Below are positions 15,970-24,553 of a stretch of 30,629 bases of DNA, piece by piece. The position numbers and the translations under genes are program-made. The first letter of the stretch is position 1. Every line of letters begins with the position of its first letter. Source of the stretch: Bacteroidetes bacterium UBA3022 (lineage in GTDB: Bacteria > Bacteroidota > Bacteroidia > Chitinophagales > BACL12); the NCBI GenBank assembly GCA_002346225.1, contig DDYY01000043.1, positions 1 through 30,629 of the forward strand, given 5' to 3'. The notes beneath the pieces were generated by a model that searched no databases, was not told the origin of the DNA, and worked only from the letters and a program-made list of their open reading frames with translations.

Positions 15970-16485
15970 TGCCGGCAGGATATCGCAGATAAGCAGTTCC
16001 ATCCGTTGATTGAGCGCCCTCTTTTCCGGAGGACAATCAGTATTGTTGTCGCACTCATTCAAGGGTTGCGTTTCACCATAGCCCATGGTCAGCAGGCGCT
16101 CGCGGGAAACATTGCAGTACAGAATCAGGTAAGCTGCAATCGACGCTGACCTGCGTTGACTGAGATTAAAATTACGCGTATCCGCTCCTTCTGAACTGGT
16201 GTGCATCCCGACTTCAAAAGTGCATTGCGGGAGGGCATCTATGATTTGATACAAGGTATCGAAAAAGGCTTCACTCAATCGTGCTTTTCTGGTTCCCGGG
16301 TCTTCCAGAAAATGGTGCGTGTAGATGCGGATATACTGACCTGGTTTTGGATCGGTCATATCAATAGTAGAAGTGTCTACCATATATTTCGAAATACCCA
16401 ATTCCGGTAGCTGTGCAAATCCCTTGTAGGCGGGACTTAGCAGCAAACATAAAAGCGATAAAAAAGCTATATTTTTAATATACAA
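15961..16485 (-). CDS. OmpA-like domain protein
   Basis: This 174-aa protein has a signal peptide (MYIKNIAFLSLLCLLLSPAYKGFAQ) and a C-terminal OmpA/MotB-like domain: HTSSEGADTRNFNLSQRRSASIAAYL, RLLTMGYGETQPLN and ALNQRMELLI. The family usually binds peptidoglycan diaminopimelate through an Asp in a TDxxG motif and a following Arg. Here the Asp position is Ser (TSSEG), while the NxxLSxxR arginine is kept. An insert with two cysteines (NECDNNTDCPPEK) lies before the last strand. Its start overlaps the end of the upstream beta-propeller gene by 11 bp, so the two are probably coupled. Peptidoglycan binding may be weakened; that is inference. Confidence 0.85.
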   Translation of the reverse strand: MYIKNIAFLSLLCLLLSPAYKGFAQLPELGISKYMVDTSTIDMTDPKPGQYIRIYTHHFLEDPGTRKARLSEAFFDTLYQIIDALPQCTFEVGMHTSSEGADTRNFNLSQRRSASIAAYLILYCNVSRERLLTMGYGETQPLNECDNNTDCPPEKRALNQRMELLICDILPASR

Positions 16486-19066
16486 TAATTTTCCTGGTAA
16501 ATGCCTGATGGCCGTACTTCATTTCTAAAAAATATACACCTGGAGTCAATGTAGAGACATCCAGGCTGTAAGGACTGTTTTTATTGAAGGCTGCGCTGTT
16601 CACCGTTTGTTGAAGCTGACCATCGGCGGCATAAATCCGAATGCTTACATCGGGTGCATAAATTTCACTTCTTATCATGACCACATCATGTGCCGGCTGT
16701 GGATATACCAAAAAGTCAGCATTGGTAACTTCGTTGATACCAACGACAGGTTCAGGTTCTTCGTATAAACGGAAATCCCAGATACCTCTGCCGTAAGTAC
16801 CGAACCGAACAGTATGAATGGTATCGACATATTCTACCGCCCAGTAAGTCTGGTAGGGAGCGTCAGTTCCTCCCATTTCAAACCAGGAGCCAGCTTCCGG
16901 AATATATACATAGGGCGCTACTTCGGTAGCTGCAAACAGCATGCTGTCGCCGGGCAGTATGGCCATATCATACACAAGTGTTGAAGGTAGTCCCTCGCTC
17001 ATGCTCTCAAAACTGGCACCATTGTCGGTACTAACATAAACCGGTGGATTGCTGTAGCCGCTTCCACCGATGTATACTTTATTTAAATCGGTGGTAGATG
17101 GGATAATGGATGAACCATAGAAGTAATGGCTGTCAGGACCGTCAAAGCCCACTGATTTGGTCCAGCTTACACCCCTGTCTGTGGAAGAAAAGAATGTGCC
17201 GTTGCTCATCAGTACATACCAGTAATCGGTATTGATAGGCGAGTACGCAATGGCAGCAATAGCACTGCCTCCAAGTCCTGTATCGAAATCAAACGATTGC
17301 TGCACGCCGGTGATGGTGCCCCCAATCTTAGAGATTTTGTAGAGGTGATCGCCACCGCCCCACCAGCACACCAGCGGATTTTCGGGGTCTTCCATAATGG
17401 GTGGCAACCACAGGGCATTGGTAGCCGGGAAATCCCAAAAATAAAGATTGGCCGGGCCCGATGCATCTTCCGCCAGCATCACGAAACCGGGATAGACCAT
17501 CCAGAGGTGGTCGCCGCCATCGGAACTGACCAGGTGACCATAGTCGCCTGAAATCAATTGATCGAAATAGTACTGGTTGTCGATGTGAAAGTTACTGCGC
17601 TGGAAACCCTGGTCCTGTGAACCAGCGTAGATGACTTCCGGCACGAGGCGATAGGTGTACATATCATAGTATTGCGCATTCCGCATGCCTTCCATAGTAA
17701 TATTGGCATTGGACAGGCCGTTGTTCGAGGAACTGTACAATCCACCATCCGTGCTAATCAACAGCAACTCTTCATTGGCGATTGTATCCATGAAGGAAAA
17801 TATATAGGGAATATCTGCATGTAATTTATTCGATTCACTGCCGTAGTATTCCCACCATTCGTTGATTTTAGTAAAGGAAGCTCCGCCGTTGAAGCTTCGG
17901 TAGCAATCTACTCCGCCAAACCACATGAATCCTTCTTCTGTTTGAGAGCAATTGAAGCTCGCTTTACTGAAGTTGCCCTCCGGTATGGTGCCACGTACTT
18001 CCCAGGTCATGCCGGCGTCTTCGGAAGCCAGTATCTGAGTGCCTGTTGCATAATTGCTGTTAGCTACGTATAAACTGGTTCCATCCGCATCCTGATAGCC
18101 ACAAAACAGCCGCGTGCCACTGGTAGCAGCCGGCATGGCTTGCACCACAGCAGGGATGGTATCAGCAGGCGTTAATACATACATGGTATCTCCTCCGGCA
18201 AGGTATAAATCAGGGGTGCCGTAGCGAGGTGCCCAGATAGCAAAGGTGTTGCTGGCACCATGGGTGTCTTCTCGGTAGCTCTGCACCAGATCGAAACTGG
18301 CACCTAAGTCGGTAGAACGGTAGAGCGAAGTGATGGCTCCCCAGTCGGTATAATCCCATTCCAGCACCAGCGCATAGATTGTGTGCGTTGCATCATTGAG
18401 CATTTCCACGTCCATGATATAACCCCATTCCGTCATGTTCTCAAAACCGGTGCAGGCTTCCCAACTGATACCCTCATCGGCTGTACGGTATACCGACTGT
18501 GTCGCCCAGGCATCTGTTGCAACAATCAGCAGGCTGTCGGTCTTACGCAGGAAATGCGCCGATTGAATGTTGAAATGGTCATTGATGACAGCCCAGTTAT
18601 CGCCGCTGAGGTCACCTTTCCATAGGTTTCCACCCTGAGTGAAAGTATATATATTATTATTTTCAAAGTCAACTTCGGTGGCACGCATCCTTCCGGCAGT
18701 GTTGAAGCTGCCTGTTTCACTCCATTTGCCTACAAGGTAACCGGTAGCCAGTGTATCCCAACTGTCACTGCGTGTGCTTCCCGCCTGTAATAAGGCAGTT
18801 CTGTTGGCAGCCAGTGCCATGCGTGTCTGTAAATCCAGTTTGCGCCAGTCTGTGCCCGGCGCTGCGGCATGCATCTGCTCTATCCATGCAGCACGTGCAT
18901 CCTTTTGGGCCGCATCTTCCTGATGTCGTTCATTGTACACCGTAGGTTCCGGCATGCGGTCTTCCGGTTCTCCTTTACCCTTGGTGATAATCATAAGTAT
19001 AATCATGGTGCCTATCGTCAATCCCACAGTTATACCGACAATAAGCAAAGCAACTTTCTTCTGCAT
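16475..19066 (-). CDS. Asp-box beta-propeller (sortilin/sialidase-like) protein with T9SS sorting domain
   Basis: This 863-aa surface protein has many Asp-box (BNR) loops, S-x-D-x-G-x-x-[WF]: TADEGISW (195-202), STDLGASF (251-258), SEDAGMTW (348-355), FNGGASF (392-398), STDRGVSW (628-635) and STDNGASF (679-686). This implies one or two beta-propellers of the VPS10/exo-sialidase superfamily. A family-typical FGTYGRGIWDF occurs at 755-765. Residues about 785-863 form a T9SS type A C-terminal domain (FLVYPQPAHDVVMIRS...YSLDVSTLTPGVYFLEMKYG...KIIVY). The N-terminus is a strong hydrophobic segment (about 5-28) followed by KGKGEPEDR, with no clear cleavage site. No catalytic residues were identified, so it may be a binding protein. 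It sits 49 bp after crcB. Confidence 0.87.
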   Translation of the reverse strand: MQKKVALLIVGITVGLTIGTMIILMIITKGKGEPEDRMPEPTVYNERHQEDAAQKDARAAWIEQMHAAAPGTDWRKLDLQTRMALAANRTALLQAGSTRSDSWDTLATGYLVGKWSETGSFNTAGRMRATEVDFENNNIYTFTQGGNLWKGDLSGDNWAVINDHFNIQSAHFLRKTDSLLIVATDAWATQSVYRTADEGISWEACTGFENMTEWGYIMDVEMLNDATHTIYALVLEWDYTDWGAITSLYRSTDLGASFDLVQSYREDTHGASNTFAIWAPRYGTPDLYLAGGDTMYVLTPADTIPAVVQAMPAATSGTRLFCGYQDADGTSLYVANSNYATGTQILASEDAGMTWEVRGTIPEGNFSKASFNCSQTEEGFMWFGGVDCYRSFNGGASFTKINEWWEYYGSESNKLHADIPYIFSFMDTIANEELLLISTDGGLYSSSNNGLSNANITMEGMRNAQYYDMYTYRLVPEVIYAGSQDQGFQRSNFHIDNQYYFDQLISGDYGHLVSSDGGDHLWMVYPGFVMLAEDASGPANLYFWDFPATNALWLPPIMEDPENPLVCWWGGGDHLYKISKIGGTITGVQQSFDFDTGLGGSAIAAIAYSPINTDYWYVLMSNGTFFSSTDRGVSWTKSVGFDGPDSHYFYGSSIIPSTTDLNKVYIGGSGYSNPPVYVSTDNGASFESMSEGLPSTLVYDMAILPGDSMLFAATEVAPYVYIPEAGSWFEMGGTDAPYQTYWAVEYVDTIHTVRFGTYGRGIWDFRLYEEPEPVVGINEVTNADFLVYPQPAHDVVMIRSEIYAPDVSIRIYAADGQLQQTVNSAAFNKNSPYSLDVSTLTPGVYFLEMKYGHQAFTRKIIVY

Positions 19067-19115
19067 AGATGTAAATTCTAAGCATAAAAATACGAAATCA
19101 AGGTTGGAGTGCCCC

Positions 19116-19481
19116 TCAGGCGGAAAGGGACTTACCGGCCAGATAGCCGAAGTAGCATAAGCCTATGGAAATCAGATTATTCAGGAGTACATACAATAAG
19201 GCTGTCCCCATCATTCCACTTTGCCACAGGCGCATGGTTTCCAGGGAGAAAGAGGAGAAAGTAGTAAAGCCACCGAGTAAGCCCACCAGCGCGAAAAGCC
19301 GCAGTTGCTCGCTGTCCATCACCGACCACAGGAATCCGATGGCCAGCCCGCCAGCGGCATTCACTATCAATGTAGCAACGGGGAAACTGCCCTGGTACCA
19401 GTGAACCATCATCAGGTGTATACCATAGCGCAACATAGCACCGACAGCGCCTCCCAATGCCACCCATAGAAAAGGTATCAT
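19116..19481 (-). CDS. crcB: Fluoride ion channel CrcB/Fluc
   Basis: This 121-aa protein has four membrane segments and the diagnostic motifs of the Fluc family: GGAVGAMLRYG near the start, TLIVNAAGG with the conserved Asn, and GGFTTFSSFSLE with the Phe/Thr/Ser residues lining the fluoride path. Family members form antiparallel dual-topology dimers that export fluoride from the cytosol. A single full-length gene is present, which suits a homodimer. No fluoride riboswitch can lie directly in front: only 29 bp separate it from the upstream gene. It is the third gene of a tightly spaced minus-strand run. Confidence 0.95.
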   Translation of the reverse strand: MIPFLWVALGGAVGAMLRYGIHLMMVHWYQGSFPVATLIVNAAGGLAIGFLWSVMDSEQLRLFALVGLLGGFTTFSSFSLETMRLWQSGMMGTALLYVLLNNLISIGLCYFGYLAGKSLSA

Positions 19482-19510
19482 GCGGCTAAACTAAACAAAG
19501 GTTGGCTTTA

Positions 19511-20179
19511 TCAGAATAATCCATTTTTTTGCAGCATGGGAATCAGGAATAATCCTGTAATTCTGCCCAGCGTCATGCCTGAAAACACACCGCCCGCAAT
19601 CCCGTACACTACCTTCACAATAGTTGCAGCACTTTCGTCCGGGAGTATGGCGGCAATGTACAGCCAGACCAGGGCGAGTGCCCATCCAAGACTATTGGCC
19701 AGCACCCAGAGAAGTGCGCGCTCTATGTAATGCCGCAATACAATAAACTGAAATAATCCAAATAGCGCTCCTATCACCAGTCCCACTGCAAAAACAGCTA
19801 ACATGGCCACCAGCGGTTTGTCCTGAAGGGGAATTGTCTGCACTGCCTGTTCTTCCATCAGAAAAAAGGGAATCATGCCCAATGTCCAGCTCAGCATGGC
19901 CACAATAGTAGTAACCGTAATCCACTGGCGAGCCGGCAAAGCATTTATTTTTTTTGTAAGTATTCGCCATTGCATGAATCCAAGGATACTTCCTTCCAGT
20001 CCACCAACCAGTATCATTCCACCCATAGTGAGCAAGCGGGAGGTAAGCGTTATGTGCTCAGGACTTTTTTGCCAGATCAACATGGCTACACAGCCCGCCA
20101 GTGCAACACCCAACAGGGCACCTAAAGCACAGTGAATGATCCACTGTTGGCGAAATATATTTACAGTATACTTATTCAT
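19511..20179 (-). CDS. Uncharacterised membrane protein with internal duplication
   Basis: This 222-aa protein has about six membrane segments, and I cannot assign a function. It contains an internal repeat: GGLEGSILGFMQWRIL (59-74) followed by W86 and W98 is echoed by GALFGLFQFIVL (137-148) followed by W158 and ANSLGW (161-166). A weaker third glycine-rich part (GGVFSGMTLGR) comes at the end. Pairs of G-x-x-x-G-x-x-Q-x-x-x-L units suggest two pseudo-symmetric halves. Its start overlaps the 3' end of the phosphatase gene by 8 bp, implying translational coupling, and crcB follows 29 bp later. There is no catalytic motif. It could be a transporter-like or regulatory membrane protein. Confidence 0.75.
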   Translation of the reverse strand: MNKYTVNIFRQQWIIHCALGALLGVALAGCVAMLIWQKSPEHITLTSRLLTMGGMILVGGLEGSILGFMQWRILTKKINALPARQWITVTTIVAMLSWTLGMIPFFLMEEQAVQTIPLQDKPLVAMLAVFAVGLVIGALFGLFQFIVLRHYIERALLWVLANSLGWALALVWLYIAAILPDESAATIVKVVYGIAGGVFSGMTLGRITGLFLIPMLQKNGLF

Positions 20180-21791
20180 TTTTCATTTCTTCAATTACGC
20201 TTCCTATGCAACCATTGGGTTGTGGAATTCTCAGCATCGCTGCAATAGTCGGTGCAATGTCTGATATGCTGGTGCGTCGCCAGGTTTTTCCATTCCTGAT
20301 TTTCCAGCCATACCACAGCAGCGGAACCTGTGTATCATACGCATAGTGACTGCCATGTGTGCTTCCGGTAGGGCCGTAAGAAATCCAGTTAGGATCATAC
20401 ACGACCAATATTTCACCACAGCGTTTTGGATAAATACCATTGATGAGCATTTCTCTGTGCACCGCCGGTAAGGTACTTTCCTGAATATTGCGGGTGCTGA
20501 TGACACGCGCTACACCATCTGTGCTGTCGGCCCAGTATTGCAAGATACCGGCAATGGCTTCAGGGTCGGTATCGTGCTGTCGCATGGCGGCTTCATTGAG
20601 GTACAGCTGCTGATTGGTATAAAAACGAATCCAGTCGCCTACTCCGATTTGCGCATCCAGCACAGCTTCCATTTCTGCGGATAGCAAAGTACCGTTCAAT
20701 AAACCGGAGGGAATGTGCAGGCTTTCCATATACCCGGGAACCGGCGCTACACCGTGATCTGAAGTCAGGAACACCAGGTAGTTTTGTTCGCCAACTTTCA
20801 AGTCAAGATATTCGAGCAGTTCGGCAAGATCTTTATCGAGTCTTAAGTAAGTATCTTCCGTTTCAACCGAATGCGGACCATAGTCGTGTCCCACGTAGTC
20901 GGTACTGGAAAAGCTGACACACAGGAAATCTGTCACACCATCTTTTCCCATCGCTTCATGTTCTATTACCTGCCGCGCCATTAAAGCAGTCAGGGTATTT
21001 CCGAACGGAGTTCCTTTGATATGCTCCATGATGGTATCGGTGCGTGTGATATGGGGAAACACAGGTGCTGTTTCCTGCGCACCTACCCATTCCCAGGGTA
21101 CGTCGTCGGCTGTGCCATGGGTATAAGCAGATATGGGCAGCAAAGTATGCCAGTCATCAGACATCAATTTATTGGCAGGTTGACTGGCGTTGAAAGCCTG
21201 CAACCAGACAGGAAGTGCATCCATGTAGTAAGTACTGCTGATCCAGGCATTCGCATAACCATCGAACCAGTAGGCTGCATCGGCAGCATGTCCCGCAGGT
21301 AGAATGGCACCTCTGTCTTTCATGGCTATGCCTATTACTTTCGCATCATCACCCAGGGAAAGCTTCAACTGGTCGGTAATAGTTGTAGATAGCATATTGG
21401 CCGGAGACATTTGTCCTGAGCTCCCAATAGCACCTACGCCGGTAACATTCGTATCGGTAGAGCAATACCATCCGTTTCCATGTACCTTGTCAAACCAGTT
21501 GTTAGCCACAATGCCGTGCACGGCAGGAACAGTGCCGGTGTAGATACTCGCATGTCCAGGGCCGGTGTAGGTGGGAACATAATCGTAGTGATTGTTTTCG
21601 CAGGAATACCCATAGCGTACCAGCCTTTTGAATCCGTTTTCGCTGTAATTGGGCCAGAAGCGGTAAAGTAAATCATAACTCATCTGGTCAACTACAATAC
21701 CTACAACGAGTTGCGGTCTGGCTCCGGACTGCTGCGCTTTCAATACATTTCCACTAAAAAGAATAAGAAAAAATATTATTCGATAATTCAT
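20172..21791 (-). CDS. PafA-like alkaline phosphatase (type I phosphodiesterase/NPP fold)
   Basis: This 539-aa exported protein has a signal peptide (MNYRIIFFLILFSGNVLKAQ) and the two-zinc alkaline phosphatase fold. Metal ligands are suggested by VVDQMSYD (D35), DYVGHDYGPHS and LTSDHGV. The nucleophile should be T76 in PTYTGPGH, with N97 exactly 21 residues later, the spacing of T79 and N100 in PafA. MKDRGAILPAGH supplies K158 and R160, which match PafA's K162/R164 pair and mark a phosphate monoesterase rather than a diesterase. It is probably periplasmic or outer-membrane associated and releases phosphate from organic phosphomonoesters. It is the first gene of the minus-strand cluster. Comparison with PafA is from memory, without alignment. 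Confidence 0.88.
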   Translation of the reverse strand: MNYRIIFFLILFSGNVLKAQQSGARPQLVVGIVVDQMSYDLLYRFWPNYSENGFKRLVRYGYSCENNHYDYVPTYTGPGHASIYTGTVPAVHGIVANNWFDKVHGNGWYCSTDTNVTGVGAIGSSGQMSPANMLSTTITDQLKLSLGDDAKVIGIAMKDRGAILPAGHAADAAYWFDGYANAWISSTYYMDALPVWLQAFNASQPANKLMSDDWHTLLPISAYTHGTADDVPWEWVGAQETAPVFPHITRTDTIMEHIKGTPFGNTLTALMARQVIEHEAMGKDGVTDFLCVSFSSTDYVGHDYGPHSVETEDTYLRLDKDLAELLEYLDLKVGEQNYLVFLTSDHGVAPVPGYMESLHIPSGLLNGTLLSAEMEAVLDAQIGVGDWIRFYTNQQLYLNEAAMRQHDTDPEAIAGILQYWADSTDGVARVISTRNIQESTLPAVHREMLINGIYPKRCGEILVVYDPNWISYGPTGSTHGSHYAYDTQVPLLWYGWKIRNGKTWRRTSISDIAPTIAAMLRIPQPNGCIGSVIEEMKNE

Positions 21792-21875
21792 GTTGTTGTT
21801 TTAAAGGAAGTCGGAAAATTACGACAACAATGTAAAAGATTTGTTAATTCGATGCTGTGCCCAATGCATAAGGCC

Positions 21876-21883
21876 TAAGTTTG
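21876..21883 (+). promoter_or_regulatory. Bacteroidetes-type -7 element of the TonB-dependent receptor gene
   Basis: TAAGTTTG matches TAnnTTTG exactly. Transcription would start near 21889, after the first possible ATG (21881) and before the ATG at 21902, which supports the later start. No clear -33 TTTG is seen at the usual spacing. Confidence 0.5.
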
Positions 21884-21901
21884 CAGGAAACAGTGGATAA
21901 T

Positions 21902-24547
21902 ATGAAGTTCTTAGCCATTTTAACCTGTTTTTTCGCCGCTTCTACGCTCCTGGCCCAGGATGCATCGGTTTCAGGAACTATTGTCAACGAAGCTACAAAA
22001 CAAGCGGTAGCATTTGCGAATATCAGTGTGGATGATGTGCACGGAACCTTCAGCAGCGAGGAAGGAACTTTTACCGTGAATGGATTGCCTCCCGGCGATT
22101 ATGTACTGCGCGTGAGCGCCATCGGGTATGCTCCGTATACTTCAGAAGCGTTTAACCTGAAGGCAGGTCAGCAAATGGATTTAGGTAAAATCACTCTGCA
22201 AGAATCCGCCATCAGTATCCCCGAAATTGTGATAACCGAGCAACAAAAGGTATGGGATACCAAGTATTCGGGCACCAATTATGTAATTCCCTCCAAATCA
22301 CTGGAGCGCTTCCAGCCAATAGGTTCCGAAGAGTTGATACGTACCGTTCCGGGTGTCAACATTGCCGGCGATCTGGGCATATCCAACCGCCCGAATATCA
22401 GTATCCGCGGCAGTGACCCCAGAAGATCCAATAAAATTTTATTGCTGGAAGACGGATCCCCCATATCACCGGCGCCTTATCTGGCTCCCGGAGCTTATTA
22501 CAATCCGCCTGCCGACAGGCTCGATGGTATTCAGGTCATTAAAGGTCCTGATGTGCTGGTGTACGGTGGCAATACCATTTTTGGCGTCGTCAACTATATC
22601 ACCAAGCGCCCCGTCAATGAACCCGCAGTTAACCTGCGCATAGCCGGAGGCCAGCGGGGCTTCTTTACAGCTTCCGGTTCGTATGGTGGCACATGGGGTA
22701 AATCCGGTGCCGAGCTGGTAGGTATCTACAAGCAATTCGATGGTTACCTAGATAATACCGATTTGCATATGGTGAACCTGGCAGGTAAGTGGTACAGTGA
22801 GCTTTCCGACCGGCAGAGCTTATATATGAAGATTGTCTATCAGCAGGAATACGTCAACAACTCCCTGAGTGGTATGACACCTTTTACATTTGAAAATGAT
22901 CCTACCAAACATCCCTTTGATGCAGATGAATTTACCAGCCATCGCTATGGTCTGGATTTGATTTATAACTACAAGGTCAACGACGGACTGGTTTTGCAAA
23001 CCAAAGTGTATGGTAGTGATTTTTACCGCGACTGGTGGAAGCAAAACTCTGTGGTTGTGCGTGCTTCCGAGGTGAAGGAATACGTTGGTGATGATATCTA
23101 TGGAACCTATTACAGCTATCTCGATAATTTGACACCGGGCGATGAAGATTATGTGCGGGTAGGTAAGGTGGTCAATGGTATTGAAAGCAATTCCAACAGC
23201 AGGTGGCAATACCTCGTTTATGGTTTGCATGAAAAAGCTACTGTAAAGTGGGGAAGTGGCCATAATCTGGAAGCGATGCTGAAGTTGCATGGAGAAACCT
23301 ACCACGATATCGTCATTCAGGGCGACTCCTCCAAATGGGCACGCAGCGGTCGCACTACAGTAGATGCCTTCTATACGGTGCTGGCCAGTTCTGCCTACCT
23401 GAGAAATGATTTCCGCATGGGCCGACTCTCCGTGATTCCTATTGTACGGTTTGAGCAGATAGCCCTCACCAAAAACGATTTGTTACAGAATGCCGCTAAT
23501 CCTGCTAACAGTGGTCCGGATTTCGGGATTGTAAGGAATAACTTCGGGCAGTGGACGCCGGGATTGAGCATCATCTTCCGGGATTTACCGCTGGGCTCCG
23601 GCAGCTGGGAGATTTTCAGTGGTGCCTACCAGGCATTTTCATCGCCCACCACCGCCATTTCTTTTAACGAAGTAATGGGGGGACAGGTAATGGCTTCGGT
23701 AGATATTGCCAATCTGAAGCCCGAGCAGAGTTTTAACCAGGAGTTGGGTGCACGATGGGTCAGCGGAGATAAAATCATCAATGGTCAGTTGTCGGTGTTC
23801 AATATGTTCATCGATAATTTTTATTCTCCGGCAAGGGCACAGGCATTTGAAACACTGGGGTCTGTCCGCATCAGCGGGATGGAAATGGCCGCATCCTTCA
23901 ACGTGTCGCAACTCTTCGACATGCCCAACAGCCGCCTGAATATTGCGGGGGCATTCACTTATATGAACAGTGCCATTACAGAAGGAACACTCACCGATAA
24001 GGACCTGTTTTCGAATGTAGTGCACAATGCTGCTACCAAAGCGGAATTGGTAGATAAAATCAACAACGACCGTGCTGCATTTGATGTTTACCTGGACGGT
24101 GCTTTATATGAAGATGCCACCATAACAGTAGATCAGTTCGATCAGATCACATCGCTGGCCATTCGGTATGGCGATGGTTTCGTCACTGATTATGAAGTAC
24201 CCTATGTTTCTCCTGTGATTTATAACGTTTCATGCACCTATGAATACAAGAAGTGGATGCTGAACGGAATTGTCAATCATGTGGGAGCCCAGTATACGGA
24301 GTTCTTCAATTTTAATGCGGAAAGCAGCGATGGATCCATCGGACAACTTCCGGCTTATACCACACTGGATGCGAACCTTGCTTATGCCATTGGCGATAAA
24401 GGCACAGTGAAAAATATGCGTGTATTTGTTTCCGGTAAAAACCTGACCAATCAGATTTACAGGGCTTCGCGATTGAACCGCGCCACAGGTGGATTGTTCC
24501 CGGCGGGATTCTTACAAGTGAATGCAGGTATCAGCCTGACGTTGTAA
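21902..24547 (+). CDS. TonB-dependent outer-membrane receptor (FecA-like) with carboxypeptidase-regulatory-like domain
   Basis: From the ATG at 21902 the protein has 881 aa and a clear signal peptide (MKFLAILTCFFAASTLLAQ); an in-frame ATG at 21881 would only add a poor leader. Residues about 20-105 are a CarboxypepD_reg-like Ig domain (VSGTIVNEATKQAVAFANISV). Next comes the plug (about 120-240: EELIRTVPGVNIAGD, NISIRGSDPRRSNKILLLEDG, VIKGPDVLVYGGNTIFGVVNYITKRP), then a beta-barrel ending in LQVNAGISLTL with terminal Leu. The plug resembles FecA-type ferric-citrate receptors, but the ligand cannot be assigned. There is no SusD partner next to it, which argues against a glycan utilisation pair. 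It converges on the stress-protein gene with 6 bp between stops. Confidence 0.93.
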   Translation: MKFLAILTCFFAASTLLAQDASVSGTIVNEATKQAVAFANISVDDVHGTFSSEEGTFTVNGLPPGDYVLRVSAIGYAPYTSEAFNLKAGQQMDLGKITLQESAISIPEIVITEQQKVWDTKYSGTNYVIPSKSLERFQPIGSEELIRTVPGVNIAGDLGISNRPNISIRGSDPRRSNKILLLEDGSPISPAPYLAPGAYYNPPADRLDGIQVIKGPDVLVYGGNTIFGVVNYITKRPVNEPAVNLRIAGGQRGFFTASGSYGGTWGKSGAELVGIYKQFDGYLDNTDLHMVNLAGKWYSELSDRQSLYMKIVYQQEYVNNSLSGMTPFTFENDPTKHPFDADEFTSHRYGLDLIYNYKVNDGLVLQTKVYGSDFYRDWWKQNSVVVRASEVKEYVGDDIYGTYYSYLDNLTPGDEDYVRVGKVVNGIESNSNSRWQYLVYGLHEKATVKWGSGHNLEAMLKLHGETYHDIVIQGDSSKWARSGRTTVDAFYTVLASSAYLRNDFRMGRLSVIPIVRFEQIALTKNDLLQNAANPANSGPDFGIVRNNFGQWTPGLSIIFRDLPLGSGSWEIFSGAYQAFSSPTTAISFNEVMGGQVMASVDIANLKPEQSFNQELGARWVSGDKIINGQLSVFNMFIDNFYSPARAQAFETLGSVRISGMEMAASFNVSQLFDMPNSRLNIAGAFTYMNSAITEGTLTDKDLFSNVVHNAATKAELVDKINNDRAAFDVYLDGALYEDATITVDQFDQITSLAIRYGDGFVTDYEVPYVSPVIYNVSCTYEYKKWMLNGIVNHVGAQYTEFFNFNAESSDGSIGQLPAYTTLDANLAYAIGDKGTVKNMRVFVSGKNLTNQIYRASRLNRATGGLFPAGFLQVNAGISLTL

Positions 24548-24553
24548 GCGGTA

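Noticed and set aside
19482..19510. Possible fluoride riboswitch before crcB.
   Set aside because: Only 29 bp separate crcB from the upstream gene, too short for the riboswitch, and no matching fold was seen.
21881..21901. Upstream ATG for the TonB receptor.
   Set aside because: It overlaps the -7 promoter element and would put a poor leader before a good signal peptide beginning at 21902.
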